Assembly (NCBI GenBank): GCA_017555205.1
Contig: JAFZGW010000025.1
Span: 1-36,753 of the forward strand
From: Akkermansia sp.
Lineage (GTDB): Bacteria > Verrucomicrobiota > Verrucomicrobiia > Verrucomicrobiales > Akkermansiaceae
Reading direction: 5' to 3'
Length of the DNA stretch: 36,753 nucleotides
The position numbers and the translations under genes are program-made. Within the stretch, counting starts at the first letter, position 1. The number at the start of each line of letters is the position of its first letter. Under the pieces are notes generated by a model. It ran no database searches. It was not told the origin of the DNA and worked only from the letters and a program-made list of their open reading frames with translations. Positions 25,088-32,933 of the stretch are shown piece by piece.

Positions 25088-26389
25088 TTACAGGTAAAAC
25101 AGGTACAAATAAAAGCTCGCTATCACGATGGAAAGAATCATGAGCGGAAATGCCACCTTCAAAAATCCCCAGAACGTGACGACCAGGTTTTGTTTGCGAG
25201 CCAGAGAAAGAGCTACCACATTCGCACTGGCACCTATCACCGTACCGTTTCCGCCCAGACAAGCACCCAATGAAAGAGCCCACCACAGCGGCTCTAAATT
25301 ACTGTACCCCATAGCCCCCATATCCTGAATAAGCGGTATCATGGTGGCAACAAATGGTATATTGTCGACAAAAGCCGACATGATAGCACTGAGCCAAAGT
25401 ATGGAAAGCGTTGTTACCGTGTGATTTCCGCCGGTCAATTCCAAGGTACCGGCAGCGAGCCACTTAATGACACCATTTACCTCTAACCCACCAACCAGCA
25501 CAAAGAGCCCGATGAAAAAGAATATGGTGGTCCACTCAACCTTCGAAAATATAAGCTCCAGCATTTTCTCGCGGCGAGGCATAGTCAGCAACAGCAGCAA
25601 AGACGCACCCAACACAGCCACAGTACCGCTCTCCAAACTCCACCCCGGAAATTGACCATGCAGGCAGAAAAGCAAAATGGTAACAACCAAGGTAAATAAG
25701 CATTTATCCAACAGGGGTTTACTACGTATAAGCCCGTCCGTCTTAATTTTCATGATACGCTGCTGTACCTTTGCATCGCACACCAACTGCTTTCGAAATA
25801 CAAACAAAAGCAACGCTACCGTGATAACAAAAACAACCACACAGGGCAATGCCAAATTGGTGACAAAGGCCATGAAATCAAGCTCTTTCACGGCACTGGC
25901 AATCATGATATTGGGTGGGTCGCCAATCATGGTCGACGTTCCACCGATATTGGACGCAAAAATTTGTGCCATCACAAACGGCATAGGCGATATACGCAAA
26001 TCCTTCGCCAAAGTAAAGCTGATAGGCACCGTGAGAAGTACCGTCGTCACATTGTCCAACAGGGCAGAACATATCGCAACAATAACACTCAAACTCACCA
26101 GCAGTGCTTTCGGATTGCCCTTTGCTCGCTGAGCGGCACTTACCGCCAAATAGCGGAACAAACCGGTGCGGCTCAATATCAACACCTGTATCATCATACC
26201 AACCAACAGCGCCAGAGTATTGAAATCGATACATTCTATCGCCTGCTCTTGGGTAATAAGCCCCAGCACTACCATCAGCATAGCACCACACAGCGCAGTT
26301 ACCGTACGGTGCATTTGTTCAGATACAATCAGCGCATAAGTAACCAAAAATACTGATATCGCTGCGTATGTCGTAAAATTAAGTTCCAT
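25088..26389 (-). CDS. ArsB/NhaD-type ion transporter (IT superfamily)
   Basis: 433 residues from the Met at 26389 (MELNFTTYAAIS). The ATG at 26476 would place a polar 29-residue extension upstream of the promoter and is rejected. About eleven to twelve hydrophobic segments are visible. The two inverted halves carry the related loops SNIGGTSTMIGDPPN (near 146) and GGNGTVIGASANVVA (near 380), characteristic of the family that includes NhaD antiporters, ArsB and citrate/P-protein-like carriers. LLDNVTTVLLTVP and FVDNIPFVATMIPLI are matching helix motifs. A sodium/proton exchanger or an anion carrier are both possible; the GDPPN loop slightly favours NhaD-like. It is transcribed alone. Confidence 0.85.
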   Translation of the reverse strand: MELNFTTYAAISVFLVTYALIVSEQMHRTVTALCGAMLMVVLGLITQEQAIECIDFNTLALLVGMMIQVLILSRTGLFRYLAVSAAQRAKGNPKALLVSLSVIVAICSALLDNVTTVLLTVPISFTLAKDLRISPMPFVMAQIFASNIGGTSTMIGDPPNIMIASAVKELDFMAFVTNLALPCVVVFVITVALLLFVFRKQLVCDAKVQQRIMKIKTDGLIRSKPLLDKCLFTLVVTILLFCLHGQFPGWSLESGTVAVLGASLLLLLTMPRREKMLELIFSKVEWTTIFFFIGLFVLVGGLEVNGVIKWLAAGTLELTGGNHTVTTLSILWLSAIMSAFVDNIPFVATMIPLIQDMGAMGYSNLEPLWWALSLGACLGGNGTVIGASANVVALSLARKQNLVVTFWGFLKVAFPLMILSIVIASFYLYLFYL

Positions 26390-26444
26390 GTCCGTGTCCC
26401 TATTCGTTACCCACCTGTGCGCGCACTCGCGCGACGGGTTGGAT

Positions 26445-26472
26445 ATTCTACTACCTTTTTCCGGAATAGCAA
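26445..26472 (-). promoter_or_regulatory. sigma70-type promoter of the ion transporter
   Basis: Minus strand TTGCTA (26467-26472), a 16-nt spacer and TAGAAT (26445-26450). The leader is about 49 nt and contains two adjacent CpG palindromes, GTGCGCGCAC (26417-26426) and TCGCGCGA (26427-26434). Confidence 0.55.
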
Positions 26473-26580
26473 GCAAAATCGCACCTTAACCCCTTTTTTT
26501 ATCGTTTTGTAAAGTCCGCTCCAAGATTATTCACTAACACGGCATTTTTAGCTTCACAAACCAAGAAAAAGCGTGTAGTA

Positions 26581-26586
26581 TATAGT
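26581..26586 (+). promoter_or_regulatory. -10 box of lpxC-fabZ, probably leaderless
   Basis: TATAGT at 26581-26586, six bases before the ATG at 26593. I see no good -35 box at 16-18 nt upstream, so the call rests on the -10 match and on the same spacing seen at several other genes. Confidence 0.45.
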
Positions 26587-26592
26587 CACGAT

Positions 26593-27909
26593 ATGGCTAT
26601 TCAGATGCAACGAACACTAAAGAAGTGTGCCTCCATCAAGGGCACATCGCTTCACACGGGTCTGCCCGTCAACCTCACCATCAAACCGGCAGAGGTCAAT
26701 ACCGGTTTCAAGTTCAGACGCATAGACCTGCCCGATAAGCCCTTTATCGATGCGTCTGCCGCCAAGGTTCAGACTGTTGAGCGTGCCACTACGCTGGCAG
26801 AGGGCTCCGTAAAGGTTCACACGGTTGAGCACATCCTCTCCGCCCTTACCGGCATGGGGGTAGACAACGCCATCATCGAGATGGACAGTAACGAACCGCC
26901 CATCGGCGACGGCTCCGCTTCCCCCTACGTAGAGCTTATTAAGCAGGCCGGCATTGAGGAGCAGGACGCTCCCTGCCACATCTGGGAAATCCGCGAGCCC
27001 ATTCAGGTAGAAAACAAGAACGGCAGCCGAATCATCATCATGCCCGACAAGAAGTTCCGCGTGTCCGTCACCGCCGTGGGACCCGAGGGGCGCGTAACCC
27101 AGTACTTCACCAGTGAGGTCAACCCCGAGACCTACGAAAAAGAGTTCTCCACCGCACGCACCTTCTGTTTCTATGAAGACGTGCAGCCCCTGCTCGACAA
27201 GGGGCTGATTCAGGGCGGCACGCTCGACAATGCTATTGTTATCAAGGGTGATCAGTACATCTGCGCCGGCGGCCTGCGCTTCCACAACGAATGCGCTCGC
27301 CACAAAGCCATGGACATGGTAGGCGACCTCATCCTCAACGGCCACCGTATCCTCGGCCACGTTATCGCCATCATGCCCGGCCACGGCATCAACACTCAAA
27401 TGGCCTCGGCTCTGCAAAAGAAATTCGACAGCATGGAGGCGCTCAAACCCAAGCCCTTCATCTTCCCCTCCGGCGACACCGTGCTCGACACATGTGAAGT
27501 CATCAAACTTCTGCCGCACCGCTATCCCTTCCTCATGGTCGACCGTGTGCTCGGCTTCGAGGGCGATACCAAGTGCGTGGGTCAGAAGAACGTCACTATG
27601 AACGAGCAGTTCTTCCAGGGGCACTTCCCCGGCAAGCCTGTAATGCCCGGCGTGCTGCAGCTGGAGGCTATGGCTCAGGTCGGCTCCATCCTCATGCTGC
27701 GCCTGCCCGAAAATCAGGGTAAGATTGGCTACTTCATGAGCTGCGACAAGGTTAAATGGCGCAAGCCTGTAGAGCCCGGCGATGTGCTCATCATCGAAGC
27801 TGAACTCACCAAGATGCGCGGTGCCATCGGCGTATGCAATGCCCGCTGCCTCGTGAACGGTGAAGTCACCTGCGAAGCCGAGCTGAAATTCATGGTGGCA
27901 GACGCCTGA
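26593..27909 (+). CDS. lpxC-fabZ: bifunctional UDP-3-O-acyl-N-acetylglucosamine deacetylase / 3-hydroxyacyl-ACP dehydratase
   Basis: 438 residues joining two enzymes. Residues 1 to about 290 are LpxC, the zinc deacetylase of lipid A synthesis: KGTSLHTGLPV, TVEHILSALTGMGVDNA with His80 as a zinc ligand, NEPPIGDGSASP, and HNECARHKAMDMVGDL. From about residue 300 the protein is FabZ, the dehydratase of fatty acid elongation: LLPHRYPFLMVDRV, GHFPGKPVMPGVLQLEAMAQ with catalytic His344 and Glu358. The two compete for the 3-hydroxyacyl-ACP pool, so fusion fixes their ratio. Such fusions are known from Bacteroidota, and I recall them in Verrucomicrobiota. It ends in a terminator overlapping the next promoter. 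Confidence 0.95.
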   Translation: MAIQMQRTLKKCASIKGTSLHTGLPVNLTIKPAEVNTGFKFRRIDLPDKPFIDASAAKVQTVERATTLAEGSVKVHTVEHILSALTGMGVDNAIIEMDSNEPPIGDGSASPYVELIKQAGIEEQDAPCHIWEIREPIQVENKNGSRIIIMPDKKFRVSVTAVGPEGRVTQYFTSEVNPETYEKEFSTARTFCFYEDVQPLLDKGLIQGGTLDNAIVIKGDQYICAGGLRFHNECARHKAMDMVGDLILNGHRILGHVIAIMPGHGINTQMASALQKKFDSMEALKPKPFIFPSGDTVLDTCEVIKLLPHRYPFLMVDRVLGFEGDTKCVGQKNVTMNEQFFQGHFPGKPVMPGVLQLEAMAQVGSILMLRLPENQGKIGYFMSCDKVKWRKPVEPGDVLIIEAELTKMRGAIGVCNARCLVNGEVTCEAELKFMVADA

Positions 27910-27945
27910 TGCAGCTCTTTTTGCAGAAAAATCGCAAAAATCAAG

Positions 27946-27973
27946 AATCGGTGCTTGACAAGCACCGATTTTT
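27946..27973 (+). terminator. Rho-independent terminator of lpxC-fabZ, overlapping the rpmH promoter
   Basis: Perfect 11-bp stem 27946-27956 with 27960-27970, three-base loop, and a T-run at 27969-27973. The -35 box of the next promoter (27955-27960) lies at the hairpin tip. Confidence 0.8.
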
Positions 27974-27982
27974 GAGTATCAT
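27955..27982 (+). promoter_or_regulatory. sigma70-type promoter of the rpmH-rnpA-yidD-yidC cluster
   Basis: Perfect TTGACA at 27955-27960, a 16-nt spacer and TATCAT at 27977-27982. Predicted start about 27989 gives a leader of some 63 nt, unlike the leaderless genes nearby. Confidence 0.75.
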
Positions 27983-28051
27983 AGCTGACCCCGACCGCGC
28001 GCAGCGGCCACAGCACACTTCCAAAAACTTCAAACGTAACCATACATCAAT

Positions 28052-28237
28052 ATGAGCAAGAGAACATACCAGCCTTCCAAGCGCTGCCGCAAGCGCCAGT
28101 TCGGTTTCCGCGCACGCATGGCTTCCAAGAATGGTCGTGCCATCCTCGCCCGTCGTCGTGCCAAGGGCCGTAAGCGCCTTCTGCCCAAGGGTGTGGAAAT
28201 CCACTACAAGCGCCACACCATTCAGCACGGTGTTTGA
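28052..28237 (+). CDS. rpmH: 50S ribosomal protein L34
   Basis: 61 residues, a little longer than the usual 44-50. It begins [20 protein letters not shown] and contains [22 protein letters not shown], the L34 signature, followed by a short C-terminal extension ending HTIQHGV. It opens the conserved rpmH-rnpA-yidD-yidC cluster. Confidence 0.97.
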   Translation: MSKRTYQPSKRCRKRQFGFRARMASKNGRAILARRRAKGRKRLLPKGVEIHYKRHTIQHGV

Positions 28238-28323
28238 TAAGGCGACCGATGTCGGCGAACAGCCAGATTTTAACTGTTTGCGCACCGACATCAGGCACAG
28301 CAATAGCAACGTCCTGTTGTAAG

Positions 28324-28692
28324 ATGCAGCTCAAGCGCAACAATACCATGAAGCGAGCCTCAGAGTTCGCCATGGTGCGCCAAGCTGGACAATCTGAAGC
28401 AGGGCGTTTCCTCATTCTCAGTACTGCCCCCCTGCCCACCGCAGGGGAGCATTCGCGTTTTGGTATCATTACCACCAAGCGCATTGGGCACGCGGTCGTG
28501 CGCAACATGCTACGCAGGCGCGTGCGCGAGATTTTGCGCGCGCACGGCACACCGATTTCGGTCGGGCTCTACGTTGTTATCGTAGTACGAAACCGCGCGG
28601 CTATGACCGACTACGCAGGGTTGGAGAAAGATTTTCTCAAACTGCTGGCGCGTCTCCAAAAAAGAATGAATTGCCCCTCACAGGATGCTTAA
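28324..28692 (+). CDS. rnpA: ribonuclease P protein component
   Basis: 122 residues from the ATG at 28324 ([15 protein letters not shown]). An upstream in-frame TTG start at 28234 would overlap rpmH and add 30 residues without family resemblance, so it is rejected. The basic RNA-binding helix with the RNR-type motif appears as [21 protein letters not shown]. The protein binds the RNase P RNA to process tRNA 5' ends. It overlaps yidD by eight bases. Confidence 0.9.
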   Translation: MQLKRNNTMKRASEFAMVRQAGQSEAGRFLILSTAPLPTAGEHSRFGIITTKRIGHAVVRNMLRRRVREILRAHGTPISVGLYVVIVVRNRAAMTDYAGLEKDFLKLLARLQKRMNCPSQDA

Positions 28693-28942
28693 AAAACTTC
28701 TTATCTTGCCGGTGCTATTCTACAAGCGCTACCTGAGCCGACCTCTGCATGTACTGGCCGGCCCGGGGTCAGGCTGTCGATTTACCCCCAGCTGCTCAAC
28801 TTACTTCATACAGGCTGTAGAAGAACATGGCGCCTTTAAGGGCGCAGCCTTAGGTGTATGGCGCATTCTGCGCTGTAACCCATGGGGCGGCTGCGGACAC
28901 GACCCGGTTCCACCTGCAAAAAACAAGCGTTCTCCCCACTAA
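28685..28942 (+). CDS. yidD: membrane protein insertion efficiency factor YidD
   Basis: 85 residues. Family signatures [26 protein letters not shown] and [14 protein letters not shown] are all present. YidD is a small membrane-associated protein that assists insertion by YidC/Sec; here, as in most bacteria, it lies between rnpA and yidC. It overlaps the rnpA end by eight bases and precedes yidC by 24 bp. Confidence 0.96.
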   Translation: MLKKLLILPVLFYKRYLSRPLHVLAGPGSGCRFTPSCSTYFIQAVEEHGAFKGAALGVWRILRCNPWGGCGHDPVPPAKNKRSPH

Positions 28943-28966
28943 TTTTACCCCCTATACAACAATTTT

Positions 28967-30889
28967 ATGGATAAAACATCAGCAATTGTAGTAGGCTCAT
29001 GCATTGCTCTACTGGCCGCCAACTGGTGGTATACGAGCAATCAGACGCCGCCCCCTGCAGCAGCTCCGCAGGCACAAACTGCCCCCGCCATTCCGGCAGA
29101 GGCACCTGTGGCTCCGGCAGCCCAGCCCCTCGACACACAGTCCACACCTACACCGGCAGTCGCATCCCCCGCTACACCGGTTCCGCAGGTAATTGCCACC
29201 CTGACTTCTACCGATTCTCAGGGTAAGCCGGTGGCAAAGTACTCCTTCAGCGATATCGGCGGCAGCATTCAGCGCGTCGATATGCTCGGCCAGGCCATTA
29301 ACAGCACGAAGGAAGAGCTGCGCGGCGACGTCAGCATCAACGGCAATGTTCCCCAAGGCATCGGTACGCTCATGTTCCGCCTGAGCAATGACGCCGCCCC
29401 GGCATTCGACCAAACAGCCTATAAGGTGGACGAAGCCAACACCAACGACAAACAGGTCAGCCTGCTGGCTCGCATGGGCAATTTAACCGTGCGCAAAATC
29501 TACAAGCTTGTTCCCGTTGCTCAGGCAGATGGCGAAGTAACCGAGGGCAACGCCTACACCGTCACCCTCGATGTCAGCGTGTGGAATACCGGCGACACCC
29601 CGCTCGGCGTTGCCAACTGGGGTCTGTATGCCGGTGGAATGAGCCAAATCAACCATTCCGAAGGCTCCATCTACACCCACTACATCATGCTTGAGAACGG
29701 CGACTTCGAAAAAGAAAACCGCGGTTCTTTCGATTCGTTCTTCGGCTCGGCCAAGCAGAGACTCTATGTGACTGACTGCAAGAAACTCGAGTGGGTCGGC
29801 ACCATGAGCCAATACTACTCCACCGTTGTCATGCCCATGCCCGACAGCGCCCGCAACGCTTACTACGCTGCCCCCACCCGCTACAAGCTCCCCGTTACCG
29901 GCGAGGAAGTTGACGGCGTGGAAATCGCCGCCGGCATACCCGACTTCACTCTCGCGGCACAGTCACCCGGCATGCCCAGCATGCGCACCCTCTCCTACCG
30001 CATCTTCACCGGTCCCAAGCTCAACCTCATGCTTGAGGACATGACCCAGGATATCCCGCGCATTGAGCAAATCATGGACTACGGCTGGCTCTACCTCATC
30101 AGCTACCCCATGAACTGGCTCATCAACGTCTTCCACGACTGGTTCGGCAACTGGGGTTGGGCTATCGTTGCCATGACCTTCGTTGTACGTCTCGTCATCT
30201 GGCCGCTTTACCGCAAGAGCTACATGAGCATGAAGCGCATGAGCCTGCTGCAGCCCAAGATGAAGGAGCTCAAAGAGCTCTACCCCGACGACCAGCAGAA
30301 GGTTAGCATGGAAATGATGCGACTGTACAAGGAATACGGCATATCCCCCTTCGGCGGCTGCCTGCCCATGTTCCTGCAAATCCCCATCTTCTTCGCCTTC
30401 TTCTACGTATTGCAGACTGCTGCCGAGCTGCGCGGCGCCCCCTTCATGGGCTGGGTAACCGACTTGTCGCAGATGGACACCGTCTACACCCTGCCCTTCA
30501 CCATCCTGGGCTGGGAGCCCGTAATCAACGTGCTGCCCTTCATCATGGCTGCCTCTATGATTGCTATGATGAAGATGACCCCGCAGGCAGGTGACCCCAC
30601 TCAGCAGAAAATCATGAAGTTCATGCCCGTCATGTTCTTCCTCTTCTGCTACACCTACCCCAGCGCGCTCGCTCTGTACTGGACCACCACCAACATCATC
30701 TCCATCATCCAAACCATCATCATCCGTCGTCTGCCCCAGCCAACCCTCGAAAAGGTTGACCCCAAAAAGCAGAAACAACCCAAGAAAGGCGGCCTGTTGG
30801 AGCGCATGCAGCGCATGATGGAAGAACAGCAGAAGACGCTCGAGGAGCAGAAACGCCAGAACGCTATGCGTAACAACGGCAAGAAATAA
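28967..30889 (+). CDS. yidC: membrane protein insertase YidC
   Basis: 640 residues, the Gram-negative type. An N-terminal membrane helix (about 5-22) is followed by a Pro/Ala-rich linker (about 30-75) and a large periplasmic beta domain (about 80-365). The C-terminal insertase has five helices. It includes FVVRLVIWPLYRKS, whose Arg lines the substrate groove, the cytoplasmic hairpin LQPKMKELKELYPDDQQK, and FGGCLPMFLQIPIFFAFF. A highly charged, Lys/Gln-rich tail (about 600-640) may help bind ribosomes. It inserts membrane proteins alone or with SecYEG. A strong terminator follows. Confidence 0.97.
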   Translation: MDKTSAIVVGSCIALLAANWWYTSNQTPPPAAAPQAQTAPAIPAEAPVAPAAQPLDTQSTPTPAVASPATPVPQVIATLTSTDSQGKPVAKYSFSDIGGSIQRVDMLGQAINSTKEELRGDVSINGNVPQGIGTLMFRLSNDAAPAFDQTAYKVDEANTNDKQVSLLARMGNLTVRKIYKLVPVAQADGEVTEGNAYTVTLDVSVWNTGDTPLGVANWGLYAGGMSQINHSEGSIYTHYIMLENGDFEKENRGSFDSFFGSAKQRLYVTDCKKLEWVGTMSQYYSTVVMPMPDSARNAYYAAPTRYKLPVTGEEVDGVEIAAGIPDFTLAAQSPGMPSMRTLSYRIFTGPKLNLMLEDMTQDIPRIEQIMDYGWLYLISYPMNWLINVFHDWFGNWGWAIVAMTFVVRLVIWPLYRKSYMSMKRMSLLQPKMKELKELYPDDQQKVSMEMMRLYKEYGISPFGGCLPMFLQIPIFFAFFYVLQTAAELRGAPFMGWVTDLSQMDTVYTLPFTILGWEPVINVLPFIMAASMIAMMKMTPQAGDPTQQKIMKFMPVMFFLFCYTYPSALALYWTTTNIISIIQTIIIRRLPQPTLEKVDPKKQKQPKKGGLLERMQRMMEEQQKTLEEQKRQNAMRNNGKK

Positions 30890-30922
30890 GCTCCCAATTC
30901 AGCTGCTCTGAGTAACTTTCAC

Positions 30923-30954
30923 AAGCGCACCCCATTCTGCGGGTGCGCTTTTTT
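30923..30954 (+). terminator. Rho-independent terminator after yidC
   Basis: Perfect 10-bp stem AAGCGCACCC/GGGTGCGCTT (30923-30932 with 30941-30950), an eight-base loop, and a T-run at 30949-30954. Confidence 0.9.
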
Positions 30955-31010
30955 AGTTCGGAACCTACCCCTGTGGTAACAGTTATTAAACACGGTGAGG
31001 CTTTCGCGTG

Positions 31011-31016
31011 TATCAC
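31011..31016 (+). promoter_or_regulatory. -10 box of the small lipoprotein gene
   Basis: TATCAC, six bases before the ATG at 31023. The nearest -35-like sequence is TTAAAC at 30986-30991 with a long 19-nt spacer, so support is modest. Confidence 0.35.
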
Positions 31017-31022
31017 CTTCCT

Positions 31023-31238
31023 ATGAAAACCCCACGCCACATCTGCCTGTCACTGCTGATTTTCACCTCAGCGCTGTTCACAGCTTGCCAAAACCCGGAG
31101 CCCCCCAGGCGCGCCATTAGCCACCCAACCGTACCGGCGGATCACCCCAATATACAGCCCCCGCCGACGCCCAAAGCTAAAACCCAACCGGACAACTACT
31201 ATTACGACCAAATCCCCGTATCGTTCGACATGCTCTAA
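31023..31238 (+). CDS. small Pro-rich lipoprotein
   Basis: 71 residues from MKTPRHICLSLL. A lipoprotein signal peptide ends in the lipobox LFTAC, giving a mature protein starting at Cys with only about 48 residues. The mature part is Pro-rich (PEPPRR, IQPPPTPKAK) and ends in a Tyr-rich DNYYYDQIP motif. An earlier ATG at 31008 would precede the putative -10 box and is rejected. Function unknown; an envelope-anchored short linker-like protein. Confidence 0.6.
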   Translation: MKTPRHICLSLLIFTSALFTACQNPEPPRRAISHPTVPADHPNIQPPPTPKAKTQPDNYYYDQIPVSFDML

Positions 31239-31249
31239 AAATAATTCAA

Positions 31250-31287
31250 CGCTCTAATTGGTAAACATAGCTTTGCCAATTAGAGCG
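31250..31287 (-). terminator. long inverted repeat, probable terminator of the first kinase gene
   Basis: Perfect 12-bp arms (31250-31261 and 31276-31287), with four further pairs possible inside the loop. On the minus strand it is followed by TTGAATTATTTTT, a reasonable T-rich tail. It may also stop + strand transcripts from the lipoprotein gene. Confidence 0.65.
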
Positions 31288-31314
31288 CGCATTACACTTC
31301 ACGGAGCCTCTTTA

Positions 31315-32871
31315 CTATAAATACTCTTCCTTGACAAGGCTCACAGAAGCAACTAAGACCACCAAAGCAGCCCCGTATACCCCCCAGCTTCCTCCCATCT
31401 CCAGAGCTCCGTCTATCCCATTATCAAAGGCTCCAGCAATCGCCCCAGTCACCCACCCGAAAAGAAAGCCAAATACAGCCCCGCCAGCAAGAGACACCCA
31501 GAGGTCCACCACATCATGCTGAATAGTGGCAATAGCCCATATAGCGCCCAGCACAAGGCCGGCTATTTCACATAGCCACCAAGTAGTACTCAGTGTCTGC
31601 AGATTCCCTGCAATCAAATTATAAATACCGTATACATAAGCTGCACCATACATCATCCCCAAGAATACACGCCAAATAACCATCCCGCGCAGCGACCACC
31701 CCCAGTCCTTGCCGGCAACGACCTTCTCCTTTCCCTTTCGCGCTTTTTCAAGTTCTTCTCCCAATTGCCGAGTGCTCGTCTGCGCCTCTTGCAGCACCCG
31801 ACGTTGGGCATCCAAGTCTCGTTCAACTTCTTGCCGGGCTGTCCGTTCAGCAGCAATCTCTTCCTTCAACTTCTGTTCACGCGCTTCGGCCAGTCGTCTG
31901 GCTTTTTTCTCTGCAGCCAAATCGGTGCTCATTTTCTTCTGTCGAGCCTCGGTCTCCGTCCTAGCCTTCAACTCAGCCTCCTCCTTAGCGCGCTGCTCAG
32001 CCGTCAGCACGGCAATCCACTCATCTGCGCTCTGCCAACGCTCAGCGGGGAGCAATTCACGCGCACGGTCAATACTGCGCAACAAATCTTTACCGTAAAT
32101 ACGGCAAAGCTTAGCATCATCCGCCAACTTATAGGGCACGTAATCCGGCTCACTACCGGTAATCAATCGGTAACAGGTAGCTCCCAGTGCGTAAAAATCA
32201 ATGTGCGGCTTGGGGTGTTTATCGTACTTAGTCTGCGACATCTGCTCCGGCGGGGCATAACCGGGCGTGCCGATTTGCGTGGCCGAGACCGTATTGCGCA
32301 CCGGTCGGGCAGCACCGAAATCAATAAGCACCGGCTCGCCTGCTGCCGACATCATAACATTAGCGGGCTTGATATCGCGGTGCACAATACCGCGGGCATG
32401 CAGCTGCTCCAGCGCACGAAGCAACTTGAGCATAATCCGAACCAACTCAGCCTTTTCGATAGGCTTACCGGCAGGGTACAATTCGCTCAGCGGCTTACCC
32501 TCGATGAAATCCATCACAATATACCCCGTATTTAGGGCGTGGAACACCGAATTAACCTGCACAATATTATCGTGCTTAGCAAAGGTACGCAGCGTGCACG
32601 CCTCCTTCTGGAAGTTCTCCAACGCCCAGCGGGTTTCCTCCTCACAATCCGGATGCGGCATCACCTTATATGAACCGGACTCTCGGTAAACGTAGCCCTG
32701 GGGGAAGGCCTCCTTTATCACCACGCGGTAACCGGTTATCGCCTCCTTCGCTAAATAAGTTATACCGAAACCGCCCTGCCCCAGCTTGCACTCGATAACA
32801 TAATTCATGAGTTCATACCCTTCAGGTAGAACTATTTTACCAACCGCCGATGAGATGTGTTCTGCCTCCAT
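31315..32871 (-). CDS. Hanks-type serine/threonine kinase with coiled coil and membrane tail
   Basis: 518 residues. The kinase domain (about 20-290) is complete: GQGGFG (31-36), catalytic Lys53 in VVIKEAF, HRDIKPAN with Asp166, DFG (184-186) and a short activation segment GTPGYAPPEQ. It is followed by a long charged coiled coil (about 292-385, KARRLAEAREQKLKEE) and then four hydrophobic, Gly/Ala-rich segments (about 398-420, 432-452, 458-482, 493-513). The kinase faces the cytoplasm and the tail anchors it in the membrane; there is no extracellular PASTA-type sensor. It is a tandem paralogue of the neighbouring gene at 32934-34121, with gapless alignment through residue 290. It has its own promoter. 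Substrates are unknown. Confidence 0.9.
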   Translation of the reverse strand: MEAEHISSAVGKIVLPEGYELMNYVIECKLGQGGFGITYLAKEAITGYRVVIKEAFPQGYVYRESGSYKVMPHPDCEEETRWALENFQKEACTLRTFAKHDNIVQVNSVFHALNTGYIVMDFIEGKPLSELYPAGKPIEKAELVRIMLKLLRALEQLHARGIVHRDIKPANVMMSAAGEPVLIDFGAARPVRNTVSATQIGTPGYAPPEQMSQTKYDKHPKPHIDFYALGATCYRLITGSEPDYVPYKLADDAKLCRIYGKDLLRSIDRARELLPAERWQSADEWIAVLTAEQRAKEEAELKARTETEARQKKMSTDLAAEKKARRLAEAREQKLKEEIAAERTARQEVERDLDAQRRVLQEAQTSTRQLGEELEKARKGKEKVVAGKDWGWSLRGMVIWRVFLGMMYGAAYVYGIYNLIAGNLQTLSTTWWLCEIAGLVLGAIWAIATIQHDVVDLWVSLAGGAVFGFLFGWVTGAIAGAFDNGIDGALEMGGSWGVYGAALVVLVASVSLVKEEYL

Positions 32872-32878
32872 ATATGAA

Positions 32879-32906
32879 ATGATACCAAGATAACGACGAG
32901 ATGCAA
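32879..32906 (-). promoter_or_regulatory. sigma70-type promoter of the 518-residue kinase, leaderless
   Basis: Minus strand TTGCAT (32901-32906), a 16-nt spacer and TATCAT (32879-32884), in the gap between the two kinase genes. Seven bases separate the -10 box from the ATG. Confidence 0.6.
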
Positions 32907-32933
32907 ATACCTTTATTTTTACTTTCAGCTATT

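Noticed and set aside
27910..28051. Possible chromosome origin next to rpmH
   Set aside because: In some bacteria dnaA and oriC lie here, but there is no dnaA, no cluster of TTATCCACA-type boxes, and the space is filled by a terminator and promoter.
28234..28323. Longer rnpA start overlapping rpmH
   Set aside because: It uses TTG and adds 30 residues unlike RnpA; the ATG at 28324 gives the normal length and N-terminus.
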